Positions 21,111 to 32,818 of a DNA stretch of 33,596 nucleotides are shown here, one piece after another. The DNA is from Penium margaritaceum (taxonomy: Eukaryota > Streptophyta > Zygnematophyceae > Desmidiales > Peniaceae), in assembly GCA_023375785.1 (NCBI GenBank), contig SZWC01015127.1, forward strand, positions 1 to 33,596, given 5' to 3'. The translations under genes were made by a program, and so were the position numbers. The notes below the pieces were generated by a model, which searched no databases, was not told the origin of the DNA, and saw only the letters and a list, made by a program, of their open reading frames with translations. The stretch's first letter is position 1. Each line of letters begins with the position of its first letter.

Positions 21111-22895
21111 ATGGTACAACAATAAGAAATGTGGTGGCACCAAAATAAAAATTGGGGTATTTCTTAAAAGCTTACAAATTTCCATGTCTCGTGGAAGGAA
21201 GGTTTGCGATGAAAGGACATATCCATAGGAAGGTACCTAGTACACTTACACATGCACCATAGAAGTACATTGATGATAGAGAACATATTTTGGAGGGATT
21301 CGATCTAAATGGAAACTCAGCCCTTTGTGATATGCTTCTTGCATGATATTGCAATTTGGAGTAAACATTTATCTTCATTTCATGAGGAAATGATATGATT
21401 AATTCGTGTTCTAGTGAATACATCATGGATATTAAAAATGGAAGGTCTCATAAAATTTCCTTTGGAAAAGGATTTTAATTTGATGTACAATAGACTGGAA
21501 TGATTGGCATTTATGTTAGCAAATCGAGGAATACGTGAAAATGATCATCATAACACATATGCAAAAAATCACGTGGAATCCATTTTTGGATGATATTTTG
21601 AAATGATAGTGTACAATATTACTTCGATATTTTGAAATGCAAAAGGATTTACATTATCCATCGATCCACACACAAATGTCTCCACGTGGATGTATAACGA
21701 AAATCCACTTCTTTCATTTATCAAAGGAATGCACTTTCTTAAAGGAGGAAGGAAACTATTTGAATACGTACCATACACGAATTGAAGAATATTATATATT
21801 TTTTCTTTTCCAAACATGAAATCATCATAAAGAAGTTATGTTTCAAAATGTACCAATGTTCAATTGGTGTGTTAATGTAAGCAAGTTTTCAAGGAAAAAA
21901 TACTAACCATTCTATAGAACACACGATTGCCTCCATATACCTGTTGTGGTTAGAGCTTTGAGGTTGAATGTCATGTTTTTACACAATTTAAAAAATTCAT
22001 ACGACTATTCAACCATGTATTGTTTATTGTGACATATCATGAAAAGAGATTGATTAGGGGATGATAAAATTTCTGTGTGGAAGGACGAATTACTCAATTT
22101 GTGTTACGATTGATGAGATTACTGTCCAATTTATTTTTAACATAAATTTCCTTTCAAATATATTTATTTCACTATGAAAACTATACTTCAACATGTAAAT
22201 AATGCATGTCTTGGGAAATTGTCACCACATTTGGTGTTGTTTTACCTTTGCTTATAAACCATCCTTTTTTCTGAAGTGTTTGCAAAGGAATGTTATGGAT
22301 TGTCCATCACGTCATTCATCATCGACTTTCAAGACGTTGTTTAATGCATTTCAAGGTAGGAACAAGGCTTGTTTTTGGATCCTTTGCAATAATCCAAGAA
22401 AGAATTAGAACCTTGAAAATATTTTATATATTCATGCCGTTTTGAAACCTTATCAAAGTGTTTTGCATTACATCTTAGCTAGAAGTACTAAGGCAACCAT
22501 TCACTTACTCTACATTGAGTAAAACATTTTATATCACCTTTATTAGGAAAGGGATAGTGTACATGTGTAGTAGAGGATTTTTCTAATCCTTGTGTTCACG
22601 GCTATGATTCCAAACATCTTACCTATGTAGCCTAAGTTTATAATCTTGACAGAATTCCTGAAAATGTGCTGATTCTATATTCCAAGATTATGGTCATGGT
22701 ATTCTTGAAGTGAGGATTTTTTATAAGTTCTTCAATGAGTTATTAGTAGTGTAAGTTAGGTTAAGTAGTATTTATCTTTAAGGAGGTCCATGATAACAGA
22801 AAATATTTTCCAACACTTATTGGTTGTCTATTTTTTCGTTCGATTGATAAGAAGTAAAAAATAACAAAATGAGTAATGACAAGAGATTAATGAAG
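21111..22895. other. AT-rich non-coding spacer
   Basis: Many short frames but no recognisable domain. Recurrent words such as attcatgaa and catgaatt give an impression of very old repeats, but I cannot define a unit. Confidence 0.5.
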
Positions 22896-22966
22896 AATTT
22901 GCATTCCGTTAGGAATGAATTTTCATAGTCATGCTATGAAAATTCATTCCTAACGGAATGCAAATT
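22896..22966. repeat. Perfect hairpin 1 (33-bp stem, 5-nt loop)
   Basis: The arm 22896-22928 (aatttgcattccgttagg...) is an exact reverse complement of 22934-22966 around the loop tcatg. The last five bases of the 3' arm also belong to hairpin 2. Confidence 0.95.
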
Positions 22967-23018
22967 TTCAAACAGTTCGTCATCACATGGAATGGGATGA
23001 CGAACTGTTTGAAAATTT
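22962..23018. repeat. Perfect hairpin 2 (23-bp stem, 11-nt loop)
   Basis: The arm 22962-22984 (aaattttcaaacagttcgtc...) is an exact reverse complement of 22996-23018 around acatggaatgg. It overlaps hairpin 1 at 22962-22966, so the two stems cannot both form fully on one strand. Confidence 0.95.
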
Positions 23019-23020
23019 TA

Positions 23021-23047
23021 TTTATGATGGAAAATTCCATTCATAAA
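23021..23047. repeat. Imperfect hairpin 3
   Basis: tttatgatggaa (23021-23032) pairs with ttccattcataaa (23035-23047) with a single bulged t. It begins two bases after hairpin 2, making a run of three adjacent inverted repeats. Confidence 0.7.
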
Positions 23048-25150
23048 CATCTTAAATCATGGTTTTGTATTTTAATCCTCTTTATATGATATTGGAAAAT
23101 AGAATTTTCTTGAGAATATTAATTTGTGCTATGTGAACCTTAGAGAAAAGAAGAGATATTTTTTCCTCATAGAGGTACAAAAGATTTCATTTTTTTCAAA
23201 TTTAGTTAGAATGAAACAATTATTATTTTTGTTATTTTGACAAAAGCTCATCCTACAGATTAAAAAAAATTATAATGAGAAATGGAGAATTTAATCTCTT
23301 AATATGACTTTCTGATGGTCATTTTTAGAAAGAAAGCTTTTTTATTACATGGGTAAAAGTGTGAAAGAAAACATAGTGCGTAATGGCTAACACGAGCATA
23401 AAATATAACTTGTATATAGAATGATGTTGATGATGATGATGATGATGATGGTTTTTATTTTTCGACAAAAAAATCTTATTTAGAGGGATTATTCGTATTT
23501 TAAGGGTATGTATCGATCCAATTTTGGAAAAATTATTTCTGATATAACTTTCACTCACGTGTCTTTTTAATCTTTTCTCAATGTCTGAACTCATGAATTT
23601 AAGGATTGTGTTTGAGGATTGGGTAAATTCATTTATATTATTTTCAAAGTAATTAAAATGCATTCTTCATGTTAATTAGCTAATAATGAATGAGTGAGAT
23701 ATTCATGAAGAATTGTAATAGATGAAAACTTGTGAATTAAGTTGATACACGTAGATACGTTATTCCTTCCCCCTTAGTAATTGGAATTTATGGATCAATC
23801 CAATGAATTGTGTGAATCATAATTTTTTTATTAATTCCATATTCTTCATGTAGAAATGTTATGTAAAGCATGGATGGCCTTATGTCAATGGATTGATGAA
23901 TACGATTTCACATTGCATTTGTAAATTTGTTTCTACATTATTTCTTAAAGGCGTTGTATTCATTTAACCTTAAGAAACATGATTTCACTAAATAAAGTTC
24001 TTTCTTCACTTAGGGAATGATTCCACCATATAAATTATTTTTCTGTAGAATTTTGAATCCGTGATCATAATTTATTCATGTCAAAGTATGGAGGGGAATT
24101 TCTATCATATTCATGACTGATACGTTTCCTTAGATGAATTCCTATGGAAATCTTATGTTACAATGTGAGGTATTTTCACCTCAGTAACAGAAAACCATTT
24201 TTTGCAACACAATAATATTCATGAAATCAATCTTATGTCACGGGAGTGTAACATTTATTTCCTTATCATTTACTATACCTTAAAAAAGGCAATGAATGAA
24301 TTTTTGATGTTCAATATTCCTTGCCAAAGTGTGAGAATCATGGAATAATGTAAGGAATGACAACGCTCAAGTTTCCATTTTAAGTATGAAAACATGATTC
24401 ATTTTTTTATTTTATTTCATAAGTTGTTGTTTTATGAGGAATACGTGAGAAATTGTTCCAATCATGTGTTAGAGTTGTATGTAATTATCAAAGCTTTTCT
24501 AGTATTGTATTTGCACATGAATGGAATTTGAAGAGATGAACTTGTAGAAGTTTGAATTTGGGCTCCTCTTCATCATTAATGAATCTCATATTAAAATATT
24601 GAATTTCTGAAAATATGATAATGAGCATCAAATGTGCAACGGTTTGATGGATATCCAACTTACAAGTCAAATATGTTTTTAAGGTGAAATGATTCATGGT
24701 ATGTGGGTAGAATTCGAAGGAATGGGTGCTCACTTGAAGTTTCATTCGAAAGGAAGATGTTTTATCTGAATGATAAATATTATTGTGAATTTTTACTTGA
24801 CCCATTGTGGATTTATTATGTATTTGTTTTTCAAATTGTACGTTATATTTTTTGTAGGATTAGATTCCTACCTTGTAGGAATGAACGGGTTCATTTAATA
24901 TAGCCTTATTTGCTCGTTGATAAGTGAAAATGTTTTCTTGTTACATTTTAGATTGCATGAATACAAATAACCGCACAAATACACCGTTACATGTAATTTT
25001 TAACATGTTGGCGTGCCTTCGAATGGGCAATTTGTTTCCATTTTTGTCGAAGAATCTAAACTTCTTCTTCGTTTGGTTCTTGGTTACCGTTCCAGACATT
25101 GGTTATGCTGATGCTTTTTTGTGGCTATTGCTGGCTATGAAAGGAGGTTA
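23048..25150. other. AT-rich non-coding spacer
   Basis: Low-complexity AT-rich DNA with a short GAT microsatellite at about 23424-23451. No credible coding region on either strand. Confidence 0.5.
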
Positions 25151-26533
25151 GTTAGGTACGTCTGTTACTGTAGAATCGTGTGAGTGGAATGTGATACTGA
25201 ATTGTGGCTTCACATGCCATGGAATGGAAAGAATGTACCAGTATGTGTTTAACATATCACTTCCTCTGGCGGATTACCTGTTTGCGTAGGATATGGGGTC
25301 TTCTTTCTCACAGGAATGAATTGAAGGCCAGGAAGAGGCACGGCACGTGCTCGAGCATGTGCTGGCCAGCTGCATTCGCGTTCCCACCTGCGCAGGAGAG
25401 AATCGGTGACATTTCTGTGAACTATGTGCGACCGTCCGAGGGGCAGGTAAGGACAATGAGAGAAAAGGGATAAGGGTGCAGAAGGTGGGGAGGGTGTCGT
25501 CGAAAATGCGACCGAGGTGGGGATAGCGTCAGAGACGAAGGAATCTTGCTTTTGTCTTCAAGTTCTTGCCCTTCCACAACATTCGAAAAAAGAAAGATGC
25601 AGAAAAAGAAATTACGGTATTGGGCTCGCCAAACAAGCGCAAAGAAGTCCCCTGCGCTCGGACTAGCACATTGTGTCCCAACTATCCACAGAAAATACTC
25701 TCCCTGGCACAAGCAGATTGCAATTCTCACAATTGTCTCATGCGGTTCACAATTCTTGAATCAGCAAACAGCATGGTCTGTAAAACACATATTGTCATAG
25801 TTCAAATAGCTGAATAGATAAATTTTGATCATATTTCTTTTGAATTTTATACGTTACATAAAAACTCAAGATGAAAAGGAATTCCAACTTAAATGGAAAA
25901 CAATTTCTGATCAAAAATTCCACCACGAACCATGTTTTGCACTTGGATTGCAATGCCAGATTAATTTCTAAATCATATCAAGCAAAATTAAACTTTTAAC
26001 GGCAAGAAATTGTAATTATTTTACTCATGATACTTGAGAAAGAGAAAGTTCCATATTTAGGATATAAAATAAGAAAGGAAAACATAAATAAAAATTTTAA
26101 ATAAACATTTAAAAAAATTAATAGATAATTAGGAAAATACAACATTTCATATAAGATCATATTTGTTTAGATTTATGAAATTAGTCGTCGTTACATTTGT
26201 CCACTTTTTTGCATGTTTATGTTTTTGATTGGTTCTGATTCGTCAAAAACAAGACCTCGCCTTTTAAATTTTGCAATTTCTCCTGTTCAAGTCGTCCACC
26301 TCGATAGTACTCAACATTTCATTTCAAAATTCCAAAATGAAGGCGGCACAACAAGCAAGAAACCGCTCTCATGACCGAATCTTGTTCTGACCCCTTTGCA
26401 CCATTTGTGACTAAGTTGCGTTATCAATAGTCTATGCTATATTCAATACATTCTATGTACTTAAACTTCCCATCCCCGTTAGGGATCGTCCCCCTTGTCT
26501 AGAAACAATTTTGCAATCTACCACCCATTCATC
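25151..26533. other. Spacer with a short GC-richer patch
   Basis: 25200-25750 is less AT-rich and carries overlapping short frames on both strands, none with a recognised domain. 25800-26250 is again very AT-rich. Nothing supportable as a gene. Confidence 0.45.
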
Positions 26534-27142
26534 ATGGATCGTTTCATTCAGAAGGTGATGCCTAGGGAGTGCCTTCGTCGTCTCACTCAAGCCGTGCGAG
26601 AGGGACCTCCACCACCCCCCGCCGCTCCACGGGGTCCTGTTGTTTATCTAAGGAAGGCAATGACGCTCATTGCCGACGATACAACTTCATCTTGCACATG
26701 TCCGTTTTGCCCATACTCCAACTACCTTGAAGATCAAAGGCCGCTGCTACACGCATCACCTCTCCAATTGACGAGCAACATCCCAGTCATCTACTGTTTC
26801 CTTCCAAGCATGTCAAGCACCCTCCATGATGGGGTGAATCCTCCTGGTCAAGGGACATGTAGGCAGCATGAGCCTGAGTTTGAGGCTAGTCGTGTGGCAC
26901 CATGGATGCATGTCGATGGAAGCGTGTCGACTTCGCCATGCAAACAACGTGCTATAGCCAAGAAGGGGAAGGCCATCACAATCGACTGCATGAATGGCTT
27001 CGGTCTGCCACAACCAATCTGGACTCGCGCTCGCACGGGTACATTTGTTGTTAACAAGGGAAAGTATGTAGAAAACAACAAGGATAGTATTGACAATAGT
27101 AAGAGGAGAAAATTTTCTAAAAACAACGTGTCTTCATTATAG
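26534..27142 (+). CDS. Hypothetical protein, 202 aa, possibly the front part of a transposon
   Basis: The longest open frame outside the MYB gene. The frame is open from about 26495, but the first ATG is at 26534 (MDRFIQKVMPREC...). The protein has a proline run (PPPPPAAP), a CTCPFCPYS cluster followed by His that might bind metal, and a basic lysine-rich tail ending SKRRKFSKNNVSSL. I recognise no family. It lies 0.7 kb upstream of, and on the same strand as, a decayed DDE transposase, so it may be an accessory or N-terminal frame of that element. Expression and real coding status are unproven. Confidence 0.35.
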   Translation: MDRFIQKVMPRECLRRLTQAVREGPPPPPAAPRGPVVYLRKAMTLIADDTTSSCTCPFCPYSNYLEDQRPLLHASPLQLTSNIPVIYCFLPSMSSTLHDGVNPPGQGTCRQHEPEFEASRVAPWMHVDGSVSTSPCKQRAIAKKGKAITIDCMNGFGLPQPIWTRARTGTFVVNKGKYVENNKDSIDNSKRRKFSKNNVSSL

Positions 27143-27439
27143 AATGAATAGTATATAGACAACAATACGGACATGGACTGTCTTGCCATTGTCCTATCCT
27201 TAAGGACAACGGACAGTACCGAGCCATCATCTTGTGATGTGTGGCGAAAACAATAGAAGAATATGGAGGGTTCTGGTGCAAACTTTTCAACACCATTTAT
27301 AAGGCACACAAGAAAGAGAATAGCGCATACACAACTACCAATCACGTGCGTCAAACTTTGGCATGACGGATAAATACATTATGTGCGATCACCTTGCTCC
27401 ATACAAAATCCTAGTATGGTTCATGGATGGCACGAAGAT

Positions 27440-28561
27440 TTAAAAAAAGTACTGTGAGAAAGTCGTGATGGTAGCTGTCAACGTAACACCATTGTCAGCG
27501 TCTGAAGTGTAAGCACAAAAAAGGGCAAGAGTGTGTGGCTTGCTGGCAAAAACAACATTGTGCACGAGATTAAAAGATGCTAATTGATGCTTTAGATGCG
27601 GCGCATGCGCTGGATCGAAAATCATCCACCGCAAAATCTACAAGATCATTGGACACCAGGCGCTGGATGAATTTGAAATACTATGCTAACAAGGTTTTTC
27701 ACGCCCATGGGTTCGCTCTCTCATCCGGCACGAGCGGGGGTGGTCTCAGAAAAGGAACCATAGCAGCGTAGAAGGTGCTAGGCAACTGAGGGGAAGACAT
27801 CCTAACCTTCCACCTTCTTTGTGCCTGCATGGTCATCCCTTTTTGCCATCGAGTCAGTTATGGTGATAAATTCAGACCACATCGAATTCCAGCTTATGCC
27901 ATCCCCTCAACACACGTATGTGCCATGGGGGTCTGAGGAGGTGGGCGTCCTCGGGTTAGACGACAAACATGTAGTGGCCACCCTGGTAACCCGCTCTATT
28001 ACCGGAAAATTCCTTCTTGTGCAACCAATTTTTTGGGGGGGGGAATGAAGCAATCCCTCCCTCGTGGCCCCATGTGGATAGGCTCGTTTAACATGGCTAA
28101 AACTTGATGCAGACAAAGACACATTGGGCCAATGCTCACACGATCCAAGAATGGGTTCACAAAATTTTCTCTTTTTACAATTAGTGGATTTGTAGTGAAC
28201 TCGACATGAGCATGGGTGATGCACACATGCTTATAGTGCTAGACACATGGTGACCAAAGTGTTGCGGAGTATTTGAGGAACGGTTTCACATGCACTACCC
28301 ACACATGCACACAATGTATGTGCCAACATGCTGGACTGTAAAAGCACAGCCTGTTGATGTAGGCATGATCTGCCCCCTTAAGAGCAAGCTCGAAGAATGG
28401 GGTGTTGACAAAATTAAGGGTGGAGAGGGGATGAAGATAGGCATGAAGGGCATAAAGGAGGTTGCTTGTTGTTGGGTTTTTCAATCCTCAACGTACGTGC
28501 GAGAGGCAGAGCCCATGGTGAAGAACGCATGCGCTCGTGAAAACTTTCCCAGTGTGTTTTA
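27440..28561 (+). pseudogene. Decayed DDE-type (pogo/Tc1-mariner-like) transposase
   Basis: Two separated frames carry pieces reminiscent of the DDE_1 superfamily nuclease. At 27821-28048, INSDHIEFQLMP and EEVGVLGLDDKHVVATLVTR, then SITGKFLLVQPIFWGG, follow the family pattern N.DQTGV...P....W...G...V.....DKR..T..L.....G..LP.Q.I..G. At about 28290-28560 in another frame, MYVPTCWTVKAQPVDVGMIC resembles the segment ..VP...T...QP.D.G...P.K that carries the last catalytic Asp, and the text ends with a helical C-terminal part. Stops and frame changes separate the pieces. The upstream part, 27577-27771, may be the DNA-binding region. I found no terminal inverted repeats. The assignment is from memory of family patterns, not a search. 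Confidence 0.5.
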
Positions 28562-30900
28562 GCTTAGTTTTGATTACGTTGTAGCTCTGTTTACGAGCTA
28601 GTTGATGTTCTGTAATCATGTGCCTACTACTGCGGATAAGGTTGTCCAGGTTCTTTTAATGTGAAAATAACATTTTACTTGTATTATTAGCGTGTGTTCA
28701 TTCTCGATGTTCATCAAATGTCCACTAGATCTGTGATTTGTTTAGCGACTAAGTGTGTAGAAAAGAACAATAGGAATAGTAGGGTTTTTTTTCTTGAACG
28801 AAACCCCACACTAGCACATGCTTGTTAAATCGGAAAAATTAAGTAAAATATTTTTGGTAATTATAATTAATATTTAAGAAAACAAATCAGTTTGAATCTG
28901 AATAAGGAAAAATAGATACTATTGAATTAAATAATCAGTAGGTAGTTTTAAATTTTGAGAAACTTCCCATTTTAATATATCACACATCTGTAATGTGATG
29001 ATCTTGAATATTTTAGAAGAAGAGACACTGAGATATTTTTGGCTTTTCCTTGCTTCACCTTAAAGGTGTTTTCTTTCTAATCCATTTCTTTATATGAGAA
29101 TGTTTCACATGAAGGTTGGCATATAGGGCCAAAATCGTTTTTACATGATATTTTTTCGCTCAACCCATCCATCCCATTGCCAAAAGGATAGGAAACCATG
29201 AAATCCATGTAAAGTAGATAGCACGCTTTACACTCCTATAACATGAGAGTGGTACCCATTACAATATGCACAAATGGATATGAAAATTGGCACTCTAATA
29301 GAAACTTAACAAAAGAAATTTAGGAGCGTGGCTTAGTAGGCCAAAACCGTTGTGATTGAGGTTCTTTTTCGTCCAACCTATCAAGATCAACCACCCATTA
29401 GCCAAAGACTTATTCAAGTAGTGTAGATTTGATGGCTAGCATTATAGTGGTTTTATGAAATACGTCTTCCAATTTCCTACCCTTCATCTAGTTGGTCTTT
29501 TTGGGCCTTTTTAGAGATATTTGTTCATGATTTAGACATACATGGGACACGTATTTATGCATGATCATGTAACAAAGACATGTAATAGGGTTTCTATCAT
29601 CATGACATAATTATGGTATAGATGAAGTAACTATCCTTGGGTAAATTATATTTATATACATAATGGAGGCTTTATGAACCATAAAATTTGCATTGCATCA
29701 TCCACTTTTTAGTTAAAGATTTCTCCTTATGCTCATCAATGTTAATTTGGTTGTAGCAGAAGAGGATGGATTTTCCATGTGCATCCTTCCATGACATCAC
29801 ATTATTAAGCGAAAATCCTGCTCCACCCCACCCGAAGATGACATTTTGGTCAGTGGGTCACGCTCTGACATACACCCATGGTATTTTACTTGAAGCTTTA
29901 GTAGTCGAGGCTAACCATTCCTCTTAATGGATTTTTTTTATCCATTTGTTTTATGGATTTTTTTCCTGAAGAGCGAAAGATCCTCCTAGGACTAGGTTGT
30001 CTCGTTGTATCCTTCACCTTGCCAAGGTTAGTTCATTGGAGGAAAATTTTGCGAACGTCCTTGGGTCCAACGTATGCCTTTTCACTGGATAACTTTGTTT
30101 CTCCATCTTCTTTTTTGCTAATGGAAGCCCTTCAAATCTAGCACTCGCCAGACCTACATTCTCTTAGTTAAAAACAAGGCCATGGTGTGGGACCACCTTG
30201 TGAGCCTCACGTAAACATCTAGTCTCCAGGCCAAAAAATTATGGAACCTTGGCAACGAATTCGCACTGACATGTACATGGAGCCTTAGGTAGAATTTCCT
30301 CATTCATATTTGTAATAGACCATGCCATGGCCTTAAAACGTTATGGCAAACCTTATTGAAATTTCATGTTAGTGCAATGGCTATGAAAAAGAACAAAATT
30401 GTAGTCTAGATTTTTCATTTTTTGCTTGTTCACATGGAACTTCACGAGGGTACAAAACAATGTTTTTCAGTTCTTTCTTGGTTGTGCCAAGGCCCTTGTC
30501 CATGAGCTCTTAGGGTGTTTCATACATCCCTAATATGCATTTCCGTCATGGGGAAGCAGATCCTCATGATTTCGTCAATAAGCCTAACTGGCCACCTGTT
30601 AGCTGACTTGCATAGCCCTTCAAAAAGTGGACATTTTTGTGTGCCCGTCCAGGGAGTTCCCATTTTGTGTGCCTTTCAACAAGTTAATATTGTTATGTCT
30701 TGCGAAAGGAAGTTGACATTTTGCGTGCCGTTTTTAGAATCCTCGTAGAGGTTGGTTTTCCTCTGAAACCGTTTACTCCCAGAGTGTGTTTTTATACAGG
30801 ACGTGATGGGGCTCTCGCCTTGTCCCGCCTAAGTAAAACTTTGAAACGGATTACTTTCCTGAAAATGAACGAGTTCGATTTTCCTATCCTTACATGCGTC
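28562..30900. other. Non-coding spacer upstream of the MYB gene
   Basis: AT-rich sequence with only short frames and no recognised domain. It becomes gradually GC-richer from about 30700. It probably includes distal promoter sequence of the downstream gene and old repeats that I cannot name. Confidence 0.5.
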
Positions 30901-30942
30901 CACGGAGATTGGCTCCCGCTAGATGTGACGTTCCAGACCTTT

Positions 30943-30956
30943 CGATCACGTGATCG
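30943..30956. promoter_or_regulatory. Palindromic G-box (CACGTG core)
   Basis: cgatcacgtgatcg is a perfect 14-base palindrome around CACGTG, the G-box bound by plant bZIP and bHLH factors. It lies about 740 bp upstream of the MYB start codon. A further CACGTGG occurs at about 31239-31245. Function is inferred from motif and position only. Confidence 0.4.
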
Positions 30957-31388
30957 TTTTCCTCACTCGCAAGACCGTCCAACCCCATCAGCGTCGAGGC
31001 TCGATCGGCCTCGAGGGACGAGAGAAACGCGTGAAAACCTGCGATGGAGTCTATTGCCAAAAACAAAAGATGGGCATTTGGCCGGGTTCACGCAAACAGG
31101 CCATATCACGCCCATCACTCGATGGTGTGGGCCCATGTCGATTTGGGAGGGAAGCCATCGGGATGGGTGGCTGTACGGACCCTGCCCATCCAGACCGTCC
31201 GGTTTTAACAGAAATCCGGCCGGGCCTTCAAAGCCCATCACGTGGTCAATGGAAACAGACTCTTAGTATTGGAGAAAAGTTTTTGCGGTGCAGGTCTCTT
31301 CGCCTCCCTGCCGGAGGTCCACGCAGCTGGCCCGCGTGTGTTCCGCAGCTCACCGGCGGCTACTCTTGAGCCCAGCCAACCGCACACC

Positions 31389-31668
31389 ATGTGACGCACC
31401 CACTGGTGCGCTGTCGACGCGTCGGATCATCCGCCGCCTTCGAACAGATTCGCCGCAACCTTCGCGTCTCAGCTTTCCGTCACTTTTCTGCTTCAGTCGC
31501 CGCGCAGAGACACGATAAAGTCCACAGCCGACTGAGCAATTCCGTGGCATGCAGGTCATTGTGGGCAGCCATAGATCAGCGAACAAAGAGCATTCCAACC
31601 GTCATTGGTGAAGGTCAGGTTCAGGCGGCCCCCTTCTCTGGGGCAAGGCTATCGGTTGTATGTGGTGA
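31389..31668 (+). promoter_or_regulatory. Upstream AUGs in the presumed MYB leader
   Basis: If the transcript starts upstream of 31389, its leader contains three short upstream frames: a start-stop ATGTGA at 31389-31394, a 20-codon frame at 31549-31611, and ATGTGGTGA at 31660-31668. Such frames commonly lower translation of plant regulatory genes. The transcription start is unknown, so their inclusion in the mRNA is a guess. Confidence 0.3.
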
Positions 31669-31695
31669 AGTCACGTTAACGGAGACGGTTCGTAT

Positions 31696-32340
31696 ATGGG
31701 TCAGTCTGATTCTATGTCTTACCAGCAGCAGCTGCTGCAGCCGCCGGACGGCGAATGGCACCCGCAGCTGCAGCAGCAGGTTGAACAGAATGCAAGCAAG
31801 CAGGGCTTAGCAGTAGCGCAGCAAAGCCAGACAGAGTGCACACAGTTGCAACAGGAGAAACCAACCACGGCAGGACAGGCTCGCATGCAGACAAGCATGC
31901 CGCAAGAGAAACCGCATCAGCAGCTTCATCATCATCAAGAGGAGGAGGTCGAGGAGCAGCAGCAGCACCACCACCACCACCAACAGCAGCCACAGCAGCA
32001 GACTGGAGCACAGCAGCTGCTGCAGGACGAGCCAAAGCAGGAGCTTCAGGAGGCTCTGCAGTCCATGCAGCAGGCATCCGTCGCCACATCCCCCTTCACC
32101 GCAGCCGACGCCGCAGCAGCAGCAGCAGCAGCTGCAGCAGCATCAGGGGAAGGAGCGGGGGAGGAGGAAGAGGAGGGCGTGGAGGTGGTGAAGGGGCCGT
32201 GGGCGCCGGAGGAGGACGAGGTGCTGCGGCGGCTGGTGGCGCAGCACGGAGCGAGAAACTGGTCGGCGATCGCGCAGGGCCTTAAGGGCAGGACTGGCAA
32301 GAGCTGCCGCCTCCGCTGGTGCAACCAGCTGGATCCGCAG
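31696..32340 (+). CDS. R2R3-MYB transcription factor, first exon (partial gene)
   Basis: A DNA-binding transcription factor of the plant MYB family, expected in the nucleus. The N-terminal 165 residues are low-complexity: Gln-rich from residue 10, a His run near residues 90-95, an alanine run (about 138-150) and an acidic stretch GEEEEEG. The MYB R2 repeat starts at KGPW (residues 166-169), with regularly spaced Trp169, Trp189 and Trp208 and recognition helix text [18 protein letters not shown] ending at residue 215. WCNQL is typical of the subgroup-22 / MYB44-73-77 group. The frame stays open to 32526 but loses all MYB character after Q215, where CAG|GTCAGC is a good 5' splice site, so R3 should be on an exon beyond the window. 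The start codon at 31696 (poor -3, G at +4) is the first ATG in frame. The long Q/H/A-rich extension before R2 is unusual, as subgroup-22 proteins in flowering plants start close to R2. Confidence 0.85.
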
Positions 32341-32818
32341 GTCAGCCGCTGTGCCGCGCGATGTGCAGTGCAGAGACTTGAACGCGCCGTGTTCAGAGCA
32401 GGGACTTGGACATGGCATGACCAGTACAGGGACTTGAACGTGTCAAGTTCAGTGCAGGGAGTAGAAACCTGGCGCGTGTCGGTTCGCTGCACAGCGAGCT
32501 CTGGATCTCTCACAGCTTTTCGTTGAGAAGGTTTTGGCTTGACGGTTTGAGGGCATGGCCTCCTCGCATCCAGGGCTGAAGTGCCAACCCGTAGTACGGG
32601 CAATGGGTTTGGATGGGCAATGGGGTTGCAAAGGCAATGGAGTTGCATTGGCGATGGGGTTGCATGGGCGACTGGACTGAGTAGGGCATGCATGCGGATG
32701 GGGCATGAGCCAGATGGGGCATCAGGTCGGAGGGGGCGTATGAGAGATTGCGGCCAGTAGGTTGTATGAGGCATGAGCTTCCATGCGACATGCGGTTGGA
32801 TGAGCCGAATGCTTTCAT

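Noticed and set aside
23325..23663. 112-residue minus-strand frame with a His run
   Set aside because: The His run is a GAT/ATC microsatellite and the rest is AT-rich text without similarity that I recognise.
30700..31266. 188-residue open frame before the MYB gene
   Set aside because: It needs a non-ATG start, overlaps other frames on both strands, has no domain, and lies in GC-rich promoter-like DNA where long chance frames are common.
32341..32526. Continuation of the MYB frame past residue 215
   Set aside because: MYB similarity stops exactly at a good splice donor and no R3 repeat follows, so the continuation is more likely intron read-through.
32046..32774. 242-residue minus-strand frame across the MYB exon
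   Set aside because: It is antisense to the MYB exon; its Ser/Ala/Pro-rich text mirrors the CAG/GCC-rich sense codons.
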